A program made the position numbers and the translations under genes. 64,000 bases of DNA from Sipunculus nudus. Its lineage: Eukaryota > Annelida > Sipuncula > Golfingiida > Sipunculidae. The stretch spans positions 8,585,076 to 8,649,075 of the forward strand of contig CM049309.1 of NCBI GenBank assembly GCA_026874595.1. The letters run 5' to 3'. The notes beneath the pieces were generated by a model that made no database searches, was not told where the DNA came from, and was given only the letters and a program-made list of their open reading frames with translations. Below, one piece after another: positions 45,201-57,804 of the stretch; the stretch's first letter is position 1, and every line of letters begins with the position of its first letter.

Positions 45201-47040
45201 CTGATGGTCATGATTTTTGGCATGCATATTGATCAAGAGGTGTTTCATCAGTTCTTGCAGACTGGTGGCACAACCTGTATTTGTTCGGGTTTTTTTTACG
45301 ATTTTTTCCTCTATTTTTGAGACCTTTAAGGATGCTGTCATCTGTTAGCGTGGCACAAATCGTAACAACTGGACCTAGAATCTTCATTCTCGAAACACTG
45401 AGAGACCTATGAAAAGTCTCCATGGAAACCAGAAATTAGGTCTTTGTTACCCAACCTTAGAGCTATGGGGCCCCAAAGTACCCCCCCGAGTAGTAAAAAA
45501 TTTCATACAAAATCTTCAATATCTCAATAACTACAACACTGATGGTCATGATTTTCGGCATACATATGGATCATGAGCTATTCCATCAGTTTCTGCAGAC
45601 TGGGTGCGCCACCTCTATTTTTTCCAAATTTTTTTTCTCTTTTTTTGAGACCTTTAAAGATGTGGTTATCTGTCAACAGGGTACAAATTGCAACAACTGG
45701 ACCTAGAAACTTCATTCTTGTCATACAAGGAGGCCCATGAAGAGTGCCTGTGGAAACTTGAAATTAGGTCTCTGTTACCCATATCCTTCAAGCTATAGGA
45801 CTCTGAAGTATCCCTCAGAATAATGGACAATTTGATACAAAAGCTGAAGTATCTGAACAACTAATGCAGAGATCACCATGATTCTTTGCATGGATATTGA
45901 CCATTAAGTGTTTTTATTAGTTTCTGCAGACTGGTGGAGCCACCTGTATTCTTGTATCCTCCAAAACGAAGTTTTGCAGATACTATGTTTTTGACCGGGT
46001 TCCTCCGCCGACGCCACTTTTGTTTCCAGAGAGCTCCTCTGAGAAAAATGGACCGATTTTTTCGAAACTTACACTAATTATCTAGTCACATGTGAACTAG
46101 TGCCTAACCAATTTGTGTTGACCACTGACCTTTCCCCTCTATCCAGCGTCCATTTGTGCATCTGATCCACACATAAACCCTCATATCTCGGGAACCGTTT
46201 GACCAATCAGGAAATAAAATTTATACAAATGTAGCCCTTGGATTGCTTTATAACATACACAATAATGGTAGCACCACCAGTAACCAATGTTTGCACAGTG
46301 TCCATCTGTTCATCTGCCTTGGGTTAAAATCACTCATATCTCTACAGTGAATTGACTAACTCACCTGAAATTAGGCATGCATATACATCCAGGATAGCTT
46401 TCTTGATTTTATGACAGATGGCGCCACCTACATTCACGTTCACGCTGATCACATCCAAGCTCATATCTCAGGAACCGTTTGACCGATTGGGCCAAAATTT
46501 TGCATGTGTATAGATATCACGCTCTTTCTCATACGCAAAACTGGTGGCGCCACCTGCAACCATTTTTTTTTGCACAGCGTCTGTCTGTTTGTCTGCCGTC
46601 GGCTAAAATCACTCATATACATGTAGTGGTTTGACTTTTCTGCCTAAAATTTTGCATATGTATACAACTTGGACAGCTTTCTGGATTTGTGGTAGGTGGC
46701 ACAACCTACATACACATTTAGGCTGCAGACATCCATGCTAATATGCAACATACCTTACTCTATTTCCCCTTGCCACTCAATCCATGCCTCACTTCAACCA
46801 TTCCACTCTGATTTTGGCGGATACACGTAGTCACTTGTCGGCTACCCGTATTCTAGTTTTTAAAGTTTACACATTTTTTCTCTATTTTTGAGATATATAA
46901 ATACAGACTAAATCTTGGCCTGTTGGTTAATCTGTTTGATGCTTCAGTTGAATGGGTATATACTACCATTCTGATGATAAAATTTCCTTTAGCGAATCTC
47001 TTCCAAATCAGCTGAGCGTCATGACCCATGGGTCACTTGT
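42225..47040 (+). mobile_element. HLE-2, complete large copy with about 11 units and a nested HLE-3
   Basis: The 5' hairpin is at 42225-42254 (arms AGCTCAGCTGACT and AGTCATGCTGAGCT) after seven T. A GTCCGTCTGTCC head follows. Units of 335-343 bp extend to about 45950, each with ACTGGACCTAGAATCTT, GGTCTCTGTTACCCATATCC, CTATGGGGCCCCAAAGTACC and GGTGGCGCCACCTGTAT. HLE-3 is nested at 45953-46856. The 3' end carries TCAGCTGAGC, complementary to the 5' arm. The palindrome TGACCCATGGGTCA (47023-47036) follows, then CTTG (47037-47040) before TTT. The repeated short frames (METFHRSLSVSRMK) are by-products. Confidence 0.85.
45953..46856 (+). mobile_element. HLE-3 nested in HLE-2
   Basis: It begins GTATCCTCCAAAACGAAG after TTCTT and ends with GGCGGATAC (46817-46825), the hairpin GTAGTCACTTGTCGGCTAC and ATTCTAG before TTTTT. 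It holds two to three units with GGTGGCGCCACC. The surrounding HLE-2 unit resumes after it. Confidence 0.8.
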
Positions 47041-49163
47041 TTAAGATAGTTACACCCACTGTGTGACAAAAGTCATGCTAACTTTACAACAATCCTGTCA
47101 GGATAAATTATTAAAGCTCAGCAAAACCATAAATAATTCAGTCATGTCTTATTCTTTTCGATCGCCATCACACTCGGAGTTCGGTGATCAGTCAGGTAAT
47201 AGAGCATTCAGATCATATATAGCCAGCATAATTAAAATGTTGGTAGATAAGCAATTTAAGAATAGGCAATGTACATCTCGTGTTTCTGGATTTGATCCCT
47301 TTATTATACTCTATTCCAGTACCCTGGTCTGTTTTTTTGCAGTAATTTTATACAATACATTAAAGCTTAAATTTGTTTACTCCAAAGGGCAAATCAGACA
47401 AATGTGGCAATTATCTAACAGAAAATATTATTCTCTGGTGTATGGATTCCATATGATTAATTCAGAAATAAATCTGACTGATGTATGGTCTTGTGACATG
47501 TCAGTGATGACCTAAGATGACAGACTAAATCTACATCCATTTGACCCTTTGTAGTGAAGACATCACAGTGGTATTTGTATGTCACATGTTTGTTATGTCC
47601 CTCATACATCTTACAGATAAAGAGATATGGCCACTTGAACTGAAGCCATCATTTTTGTACCTCTTTCTGGACAGGTCCACACCATCTTAGCATCGCAAAG
47701 TAAATATATTTATTTCATGCTTATGTTATATTGCTTCCCTTGATAAAAGCTAATTTGTAGTGTCAAACACAATATATCTGAAAGAAATATGGCTAAAAGT
47801 TTTGAAAAGAGGAATAGCCTTTAAAAAAAACAAATAAATGTCAGCTTACAAATCATGATTTTTTATGAAGACCCAAGCCTGTTTCTATGTATAAAGCGCC
47901 ACTATTGATTGAAAGATGATGGATAAAATAAAGAACCTGTGAGAGTTCCTTATTATATCATCATGCCTTGGTTACACATCATGAATCACCATGGTGACTG
48001 TTTCTAGCCATTTACGGATACTGTTAATCGATACAGTTGCCTATCATGCCCTCATGTCCTTGCATTTCTTTTGCGAATAATTACATTAGATTAATGCTAT
48101 CCATGTGAGACAGTTAGTATAATTACTCCTAGGAATAATATGATAGACACTATTGGTCACAACAAAGAATCTCTTAAGGATCCTTGACATTTGTTTTTTC
48201 CAGTATGTTACAAGATATAGATATGTATATAAAAAGTTACACAACCAGTTCACCTAAGTGTCCGTAAATATTTGTCACACAAACAGTTCAGTCACCTTTA
48301 AGTACTTTCACAGATCTAAAAAAATTCAATAAAACATCGGGAATTGAAGATTTGTTAATATGTGGATATTCTAACATGGGGATATTGTTTTGGTTATCTT
48401 GATCCTTGATTATCTGTTTATGCTCTTGTTATAGATGGGTCATGTTATGGTATAGGTAGCATCTGTTCATATGTCCATCCATTAATCTGGTTTCAGTATG
48501 ATAACTTAATTACCAGGGATTTTATGCATTTCATGAAACTCTCTATAAATATAAATGTGCCAATAAATTCAATTTGAGTTCAATTTTCAGTAAACTTTAC
48601 ACATATTTGATGAGGTCAGAATTCTTTGTGATGTTGCCTCGACAAATTACCAGAAATTCAGGCTATACTTAAGACACTGTATGTAACCAACTGCAAGATC
48701 ACATCAAGCCCTGCATTAGGTGCAATATCTTCATAAAGGCATTTAAACATACATTATTCTCATAGAAAAGGTTACATTACAGCACAGACAAGGGATCAGC
48801 TGCCATAAATCATACTGTAATAAGAATGGGACTAAGCCATCTCCCACTCATTTATATTAATATCATATTACTGAAAATTGACAGTGTCAAAATAACAGTT
48901 GTTATAATCAACCGGAAGATCCATATTATAACCTTCTTTAGTGTCCATAATACACTGCTGACAGGGAGATGCTGGAACCTGTTATCATTCACAAGAAGAC
49001 CAACATAATCAGAAACATAGCCTTAATTAATCTCATTCTAAAGGACACTACTATCTATCATTTGAAGTAAACCAATAAAAGCTTTATAAGTCATACACAC
49101 AGATTTCACTAGACTTATAAAAGTTAATTAATGCATATTATAATGGAAGTATATTGACATTAT
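47041..49163. other. Unique AT-rich DNA, no supported gene
   Basis: The longest frame (47063-47515, 150 codons) starts just after the HLE-2 end. It contains one hydrophobic stretch (FIILYSSTLVCFFAVILY) but no recognised family, no codon bias and no splice context. I do not call it a gene. Confidence 0.35.
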
Positions 49164-50336
49164 TGTATCCGCCAAAACAGAGTACTATGTTTTCAGCTGC
49201 ACGCCGCCGCCGCCGCTGCCGCCGCGGCCGGCGCGTAGGTGTCTGGAGAACTCCTCCGTAACCACTGGGCGAAATTTTACGAAAGCCAGAATTATGTTCG
49301 GGTCACATGTGAACTGCTGCGCCCCGATTTTGTTTTGACCTCTGACCTTTCCTCTGCGCTCTGCGTCCGTTTGTTTCCACACATAAACCCACATATCTCG
49401 GGAACCGTTTGACCGATCAGGAAAATTTTTTTGCACCATTGAAGCCCTTGGAGAGCTTTATAACATACACAAAAAATGGTGGCGCCACCTGCAACCATGT
49501 TTGCACAGTGTCAATCTGTTCGTCTGCCTTGGGTTAAAATCACTCATATCTCTGCAGTGACTTGACTAATTCACCTGAAAATCGGCATGCGTATACATCC
49601 TGGATAGCTTTTCTGATTTTATGACAAGTGGGGCCACCTACATTCACGTTTACGCTGCAGACATCCAAGCTCATATCTCGGGAACCCTTTGACCGATTGG
49701 GCCAAAATTTTGCATGTGTATAGATCTCACATTGCTCTTCATCATACGCAAAACTGGTGGCGCCACCTGCAGCCATTTTTGCACAGCTCCTGTCTGTTTG
49801 TCTGCAAGGGGATAAAATCACTCATATCTTGGCAGTGGTTTGACATATCTGCCTAAAATTTTGCAGGTTTATACATCCCCGACAGCTCTCTTGATTTTAT
49901 GACAGGTGGCGCCACCTGCATTCTAGTTTATGCAGCAGACATCCAAGCTCATATCTTGGGAACCGTTTGACCGATTGGGCCAAAGTTTTGCATGTGTATA
50001 GTTCTCACATAGCTCTTTATTATACACAAAACTGGTGGCGCCACCTGCAACCATTTTTGCTCAGCGTCCATCTGTTTGTCTGCCACGGGCTAAAATCACT
50101 CATATACATGTAGTGGTTTGACTTATCTGCCTTAAATTTTGCATATGTATACAACTTGGACAGCTTTCTGGATTTTAGGGTGGGGGGGCACCCTACATAC
50201 ACAATTTGGCTGCAGACATCCATGCTAATATGCAACACTCTATTTCCCCTTGCCACTCAATCCATGCCTCACTTCACCCGTTCCACTCTGATTTAGGCGG
50301 ATACACGTAGTCGCTTGTCAACTACCTGTATTCTAG
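49164..50336 (+). mobile_element. HLE-3, complete copy
   Basis: The 5' end is GTATCCGCCAAAACAGAG (49165) and the head CGCCGCCGCCGCTGCCGCCG. Four units carry GGTGGCGCCACC-type palindromes near 49479, 49756, 49907 and 50035. The 3' end has TTAGGCGGATAC, the hairpin GTAGTCGCTTGTCAACTAC (50308-50326) and CTAG at 50333-50336 before TT. This is the best reference copy of the family in the window. Confidence 0.85.
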
Positions 50337-50755
50337 TTCATTTATGAATTATATGATATATGTTTCATTGTACATCTAACATCACTTGCAGTAATATACT
50401 TTTATATGCAGACTGCTGCTCTACTCTAGCTTGTACTTATGCAAACCTTCATGCACAAGGGGATGCACATATAAATGAATGAAAAAATTTGTTTAAAAAT
50501 TTGGCACATTACCTTCTCTCACAGGTAATAAATAAACAGTTATTGACTAGCATTTTGTCCTGAGCTTCCAACTTCACCTTATGATTAATTAGGTATATCA
50601 AAGGTATTTTGAGTTTACAGTTCACATAGTCACATCCATATAATGGCTCCAGACATTTAATTATAATGACAGTCCTCCCACAATGTTTTATATGAAGTAT
50701 TGATTAAAAAATAATTAACAGAACCATGGAGGGTCATGTCTTTTGAACATTTTCA
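50337..50755. other. Unique DNA, nothing assigned
   Basis: No recognised repeat or exon. Confidence 0.35.
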
Positions 50756-51258
50756 TCTCAGCTGACTGTAAGTCATCTGAGTTTAAGCAATCACTCTTTG
50801 TCCGTCGGCCGTCCAGTCATCCAGCCGTCCGGCCGTCTGTCTGTTAACAGGGCAAAATTGTAACCGCTGGACCTAGAATCTTCTTACTTGACATCCAGAG
50901 AGGTCCATGAAAAATCTCCTTGGAAACCTGAAATAAGGTCTCTGTTACCCATATTCACCCAGCTATGAGGCTCTGAAGTACCCCCCAGAATAGTGGAAAA
51001 TAACATACAAAAGCTCCAAGTATCTGAATAACTAATGCCTTGATTACCATGATTCTTTGCATGGACATTGATCATGGTGTTTCATCAGTTTCTGCAGACT
51101 AGTAGCACCACCTGTTATTATTTCAATTTTTTACGATTTTTTTCCTCTATTTTTGAGACCTTTAAAATGTGATCATGAGTGAGGTCCATGAAATTTTCCT
51201 TGAAAACCAGAAATTAAGTCTCTATTACCCATATTCTTCAAGCTATGGGGCTCCAAAG

Positions 51259-51270
51259 TCCCCCCCCCCC
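51259..51270. repeat. C12 homopolymer inside HLE-2
   Basis: This is an expansion of the CCCCCC in the family phrase AAGTACCCCCCAG. Confidence 0.8.
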
Positions 51271-51576
51271 CAGAATAATGGCAAATTTCAAATCACAAAT
51301 CATAACCATTGGACCTAGAATCTTCTGATTTGAGTGCCAGGGAGGTCCATAATAAGTCTCCTTGCAAACTTGAAATTAGAGATGTCTATTACCAATATTT
51401 TCCAGTTTATGCGGCATGTTTGGGGACCCCAGAAATAATGCAAAATACACACAGATTGCAAATTGCCCCAGGAATGGGTGAATGGATTATCTTAAAATTT
51501 GGTGTGCTTATGCATCTTCTAGTAATGAACTTAAGCTAACTTGCATGAATGATGGCGCTAGCTCCATTATCTTAAT

Positions 51577-52859
51577 TGTATCCCCAGACAAAGTTGGGGG
51601 ATACTGTGTTTTCATACCGGTCCCGCCACAGCCGCTGCTGCCACCGCCGCATATAAATATTGTTGGCACAATAACTCAAAAAATATTTCACAGATCTTTA
51701 CCAAACTTGGTATATGTATAGATATGGGTGAGAGGACGACAACTATTAAAAATGAGGTCATGACCTTGACTAGGAGAGTGTCCTTGACCTTGAATAGGTC
51801 CAATTTTGGGGAAAATCACACAAATCCTTAAATATCTCAAGCATGGTTTGATCCCAAAATCAAGTTGATGGAAGATCATGGATAGGGTTGTCATGTTCCA
51901 GAAACTGGTGGCGCCACCTATTATTATTTACTTGTTTTTGTGCCGTTTAATACCCCCATATTAATTGCTACTTAACAGTACTGTGAGCTTTATAAGTCAA
52001 AAACTAGTGGACAGATTTCTTTTATATTATGCATATACATAGATGATGGGATGATGTATATATAAATTGGGCTCATGACCTTTCCTATTAGAGTGGCCTT
52101 GACCTTGAATATTGCCATATATGGTGAAAATTACACAAAATCATTATTATCTCAATAAGGGATGCATGGATTGGTCCAAAAATCAACTTGATCTAAGATC
52201 TTGGATAGTATTGGCAAGTACTGGACACAGGTGGCACCACCTGTTATTCTTTTACTTGTTTTCGTGCCGTTTAATACCCCATCATTGCCACTTAACAGTA
52301 CTGTGAGCATTATAAGTCAAAAACTAATGGACAGATTTCTTTCATATTATCCATATACATAGATATGGGTTATGGCATGATGTTTTCTAAATTGGGGTCG
52401 ACCTTTCCTGTGAGAGTGGCCTTGACCTTGAATATTGCCATATATGGTGAAAATCACACAAAATCATTAATATCTCAATAAGGGATGCATTGATTGGTCC
52501 AAAAATCAACTTGACCAAAGATCTTGGATAGTGTTGTCATGCCCCGGAAACTGATAGCGGCACCTGTTATTCTTTTACTTGTTTTTGTGCCATTTAATAC
52601 CCCATCATTGCCACTTAACAGTACTGTGAGCATTATAAGTCAAAAATTAATGGACAGATTTCTTTCATATTATGCATATACATAGACATGGGTTAGGGAA
52701 TCATGTATATTGAAATTGGGGTCATGACCTTTTCTATGAGAGTGACCTTTTCTATGAGTGTGGTCTGATATTAATTGTTGCTGAAGATGGGGGGCCTATT
52801 CTTAAACGGGGGGGGGGGGGGATTAATTGTCTGGGGATACAGTGCCAAGAGATATCTAG
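51577..52859 (+). mobile_element. HLE-7, complete copy
   Basis: The 5' hairpin is at 51578-51604 (arms GTATCCCC and GGGGATAC). The head carries CCGCTGCTGCCACCGCCGC. About three units of 323 bp follow (GGTGGCGCCACCTATTATT, TTACTTGTTTTTGTGCCGTTT, GGTCATGACCTT). The 3' end has TTGTCTGGGGATAC (52827-52840), a 14-nt exact complement of the 5' end, and then ATATCTAG ending 52859 before TT. A G14 run (52808-52821) precedes it. Confidence 0.8.
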
Positions 52860-52935
52860 TTAGTTCCCTATGCCAGGACATATTGTCAACATTTCAGTTG
52901 GCTGAGCGTCATTACCCATGGGTAAATTGTTCTGT

Positions 52936-54626
52936 TTAACTTAACTTAACTATTAATGCTTTCATGAGGAATTGGTGGAATATGTGATTGAAATGCCAGA
53001 AAGAAAAATAAGATCTTAATGTTAATTTAAATTTATATGCCCATCCAGGTAATTGTGTCTTTACTAATTATATCTAGTTTTCTTATCTCACCTTAATGAA
53101 GGGGTGGCCTCATTTTCCAGTCAGTCAAAGACAACAAGACTAACAAGGGTAACCAGTAAGGGCTTGAATCCTAGAATAGGCATTTCAGCATCTTGTTTTC
53201 GGTCTCTTTTCTTTGGTTTAAGGTTCATCTATTTGGCAGAGATATATATGTGTCAAGCTCTGTCAGATCTTACTCCCTTGACTCTGCATTGGTTGATTTC
53301 TCCTCATGATTCCCTTTGAATCAATATTTTAATTGATGGTGCATGGTAGCTCTCAACCATTGTCACTCAACTCCTCAGTGGAGGAACTTGACATTATTTT
53401 GTGAAGGGCCTATTGCAGTGCCAATTCTCTATATATTACCTCAGTGAACTTGGCCCATATCAGCTTGTTCCATGGAAATCCTATCTAGCACAGACCTGCA
53501 GCTTGTTAGTGTCCTGTAGCCCTGTCCCCATGCAAGCAGGGGTACTATCCTGATCATAATGTAAATGATCAAATATCACAATTAGTTTTATTGATGTGAC
53601 TTTCTCTTGAGTAATGATAATGTATGATTTCAAATGTAGTGCCTCCAGCAAAAGGGAAATTGCATATTCAGGGTATGTTGTCAAAGAGTGGTTGGTGCAC
53701 TACTGCTTAAGCCAGTGGCAAGATAGTACCAAAAGCGAGGATTCCATCTATGACATTCCTTAGAGCACTGCCTTTACTTTAGCTTAATTATGTGATCATA
53801 TGAGATTTATATCATCCATTTCTGTTAATGAACTTTGTGGGTAAGATTAAAGGAACACAACAAAAGGGAATTCCTTGTGAGATACTGTGTGGGGATTAGA
53901 TATTCCATTACACTTAGTGTTTCGAGCATCTCACCTTGACAAGTACAGGCAAGCAACAAAATGTCATCGCATGGGTATCGCATGGGCAGCACAGACTTCA
54001 GACAGACCGTAATTTACTGGAGTTGAGTCAGTACTTTGAGAACAGCTTTACAAATTAGGTACTTTACTGATTAGTGTCAGGATATTTGACAGAGGAATGA
54101 GTTCTGATCATATTATGTCTAGACACCTGTATCAGTTATTTCCCTTTATTATGAGTGTGAGGTATGTAGCCCACTGGAAAAAGTACTGGACTTCAGACTA
54201 GCATTGGGATTGAGCTTGTTACATATGTAAGCTTTATTTTGATCATGTCCATGTGCAGTCAATGGCTTCATGTCATTCCAGTAAAATTTGCGCGAATATA
54301 GTTTAGGTTAGGGGATTCCTGACTTTCATTTTTTGACTAATGCAACTAACTTGTAAACATTAAGCATGTAGCATATGTGTCTGGTATATATTTGATGCTG
54401 GATGATACTTACCATTTACTAGTGTCATATTAGAATTTGTGGCGATTTTGACAACTTGCAAAGCTTTTAACAAGTTTTTGCACAGACTATAAGAAATATT
54501 CTTTATAATTTTGTGGCTTGTGCTGAGAGGAATTGATCCTTGAAAAAGAAATCAGCATGGTTGAATTTCTTAAATGTTTTGTGACCAGACACGCAAAAGC
54601 GCTCCTACTACCCTTGCTTTTAAGCT
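52936..54626. other. Unique DNA, no supported gene
   Basis: Frames at 53104-53319 and 53481-53684 are isolated and unrecognised. No repeats identified. Confidence 0.35.
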
Positions 54627-54835
54627 TTGCTTTATTGGCAGTGGGGTAGAGTGTATGACAAGTGTGTGAGAGGTCAGTGGTTCAATCCCAGAGTGAGTTG
54701 GGGTGTTTCTTTGACACAAGTGTAATATTTGGTGTATTCCCTGCAGGATCTGGAGAATGACTTGCAGCTTGAGGCCTCCACTCACCCATCTGCCAGAGGC
54801 TGTTTCTACTTGCATGCTTCCAAATTAAAAGTTAC
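54627..54835 (+). mobile_element. tRNA-like SINE element
   Basis: A tRNA-like module (about 54637-54697) has a good B box GGTTCAATCCC at 54679-54689 and an A-box-like GTGGGGTAGAGTG upstream. A non-tRNA body (CTGCAGGATCTGGAGAATG) follows. The first 26 bp recur exactly at 55183-55208. Confidence 0.5.
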
Positions 54836-55754
54836 ATGTTCCGTAAAGTCTACACCACAAAAACACTTGTGTTAATGTTATATGCCCTGAAACAATTTCT
54901 TATCCAACAAACTTGAGCAGACTGTATTGTCCTCTTCACCAGATTTATACCTATGCCACTTTTAAGTTTAGAAGCCCTGGTGCATTGTGGGAGTCAAATT
55001 TTGACTCTAACAATCCCAAAACAGCAGATTCGTACTCTTCTGAGTCTGTTCAGTTTGGCCTCCACTCAGTTCTGGTTTGATACCCAATGGGTGTGTGCAT
55101 GTTCTGGGGACAGAACACTGAAAAAAGGGGTTGATTGTGAAAGGACACACAAAGGTTCTCTAACTGGCCTTACTGGTGAAAGTTGCTTTATTGGCAGTGG
55201 GGTAGAGTTTTTCCCTCATGTTTAGATCCCAAGAGGATTATGTGGGATCAGCAGTGGTGTTTTTTTTCTAAATGTAAGAGTTACATATACTACAAATTAA
55301 TATGCATGAAGTGTTAGCAAAATGTGAATCAGGATGCAAGAAAAGATGTCATGTTATAATCAGTGAGTTCAGGAATAGTGTCAGCACTAATCAATTTCCT
55401 CATGGCCACCAGCATGCTCATGTTTGACATAATGCAGTTGACTCCTGCTGGGGTTGCCATTGTAAAATAAACATATTTTTTGTAAAGTTAATACAGACCA
55501 GTTAACTCATTATTGATGGAACTGCCCTGAGGTTCGATCATGTTTCCAACATATGAAAACGTTTTGTATAGAAGATATGACGGCTTACTTGCAATAGAAA
55601 TTTCAAGTGTAGATCACTACATTAGAGTGACACACATGCATGCATGCACATGAGAAAAGAAACATTATAGTTGGCCTTCTGAACAGTAACTGAATATCCA
55701 GGAGTTCTGTTATAGGAAATTCCTTGGGGAAGCATCAGTTAACATTTGCTTTTT
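54836..55754. other. Unique DNA with a 26-bp copy of the SINE start
   Basis: TTGCTTTATTGGCAGTGGGG and the next six bases repeat at 55183-55208. The remainder carries no recognised exon. The frame at 54953-55225 runs into this copy. Confidence 0.4.
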
Positions 55755-57640
55755 AGCGAACCTATGAGCTTATGTTATATGGTGTGGCACCACCTGTTGT
55801 CTGTACATTAACCCATACTCAAAATCTCAGATCTCAAAATCAGCAGGAGCTATCATCACCAAATTTTATGCAAAAAGTTAGTCAACAAAAAACTCTATTG
55901 GATTTTGCATATATTTTTGCTATATGCATATACCTAGATTTAGGGGGGAAAAAAGATAAAAAAAACTTTAAGAAACTTCTTCTCTGAATATGTCCAGCAA
56001 AATTGATCAGTAATTCACAGGAATAATCTCTGAAACATTCTCTCTCAAGTTTGTTCGAATGGTTCCAGTTTGGTGAATTTAGGAGAATTGCAGGAAGCTG
56101 AACTTTGTCAGTTGGCCAAAAAAGGATACTAAAATTACAATATCAGAAATGGCTGGAGCTATCTTCACCAAATTTTATGCAAATGTTGGTCACATGACTT
56201 ATATATGAATTTGAAGTATTGGTGATGCTACCTGCATCAACCTTTTCTGTACAAGGGTCATTAGTCATTAACCCATACTTTCTGAGGAATAGCAGGAGCT
56301 AGCATCCCATAATTTATGCAAAAATCTGCCACATATCTAATGTTGTGGGATTGAACATTTTGTGGCACCACCTGCATTAACATATATTTGATGGAGAAAA
56401 AGCCGAAAAACCTTTAAATCTTCCTATCTGAAATGATTCAGCCAAGTGGTTCCATATTTCATAAAACTTTCTCAAGTTTTTTTCAAATGGTCATGGTTTG
56501 ATAAATTTTGGCTGAATTACAGGAATTTGAACTTAGTCATTCCAATCAAGCATACTGACATAACAATCTCAGAATTGACAAGAGCTAGCAATAATGTTGG
56601 CCACATGAATGACTCATATTTGAACTTGCAATTTTTTTTGTGGTGCAAACTACATCAGCCTGTTTTTTACTGACAAAAAAATCATCATTTTATACTCTTT
56701 CAGTTTAAAAATGGTTTATAATGAAACTGTCAAGCTGAATCGATTTTACACAAGAATTATCTTAAGGTAGGGTTCTTTCAATTGTATAAGAATAGATTTG
56801 GTTAATTTATTTTTGTTAGAGTCATAGAAAGCTGCATGAAATTGGTCTTGTGGCCATAAGTAACCCTATTCAAACTGAGAACTCCAATAGTCTTCTTCTG
56901 CAAACATGTTGTTTCAACTTCTGTAACATTGCAAAAAAAACTATTCTTAGGAGGCCTTTGTTCAAGTTTACTGAAATGATTGTTTGCAGAAATATTGGCC
57001 CTATCACAATGCAAGGCCTACATCTTTTATCAAATTAAACATTTTGATAAAAAAATCTTATGGATATGTCAGCTTGAAAAAAGGCATTGTAGCCGTAGTC
57101 TTTTAGTAGGTGTAAACAGATTTACCAACAGGCCAAGATTGTGTCTATATCTATAAATAGCTTGGCAGACTTCCAGCTTTTTCAGATTTGGCAACAGGCC
57201 AAAGGTCAGTCTGGATCTGTTTATAGCTTTGGCAGACTGCAAACTGTGCCAGATTATGCAACAGGTCAAGAGTTCAATCAGTGCTGCAAGGTGTAGATCA
57301 AGAGTTCACTTGGTGCAGTCGCTGCAGAGAGCAATTTGTCTCGTTTCAATTGGGGCAAATGCCTTCTTCACATGAGCCTGGCCAGCCAAGTGCACCTAGC
57401 TCAAGAGAATTTTGATATATTGGCCTGATATTTTGTCCTGTCCATGCATGTTTCATAGTTTTCTTGTTCACAAAACTGGTGGCACCACCAACAATGATTT
57501 CTGCACAGTATATGTGCCTGCTTATTTCTCGGGAGGGAATTGATAAATCAGCCTGAAATTTCGCATATTGATACATATTTGATAGCTTCATCTTATACAA
57601 GACTGATGGCGCCATCTTCATTCATTTTGTGTTGTGTGCA
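55755..57640 (+). mobile_element. HLE-5 copy
   Basis: It begins AGCGAACCTATGAGC. Body phrases ACCCATACTCAAAATCTCAG, CATCACCAAATTTTATGC, GAACATTTTGTGGCACCACC and TTTATAGCTTTGGCAGACTG are collinear with 23.9-25.8 kb. The 3' end is uncertain. CAGGTTCACATAAGG at 57790-57804 resembles the complement of the head. Confidence 0.65.
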
Positions 57641-57804
57641 CCCATGCCAGTATTTAAGCAGTGATGTTTTTGTAATTGGTTCTTGTACAACATGTGTAGT
57701 ACTTGCATTGTTCATATACTTGTTACACATGTAATTGAAAAGTAATGGTCCAACATTGAAGCATTATATCTGGTGTTTAAACCATTGCGCAGGTTCACAT
57801 AAGG

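Larger units (their letters stand above)
50756..52935 (+). mobile_element. HLE-2 with a nested HLE-7
   Basis: The 5' part carries CTCAGCTGACTGTAAGTCATC and GTCCGGCCGTCTGTC. Two to three decayed units follow (GACCTAGAATCTTC, GGTCTCTGTTACCC). HLE-7 is nested at 51577-52859. The 3' tail resumes with GGCTGAGCGTCAT and TACCCATGGGTA, ending near 52935 with a degraded terminus. Confidence 0.65.

Noticed and set aside
43178-45423. Repeated METFHRSLSVSRMK frames.
   Set aside because: These are by-products of the 336-bp HLE-2 unit. The two identical copies reflect the 1,009-bp duplicated block.
47063-47515. A 150-codon plus-strand frame, the longest non-repeat frame.
   Set aside because: It has AT-rich composition, no recognised motif, a start directly after a transposon end and no splice signals. 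Chance is the simpler explanation.
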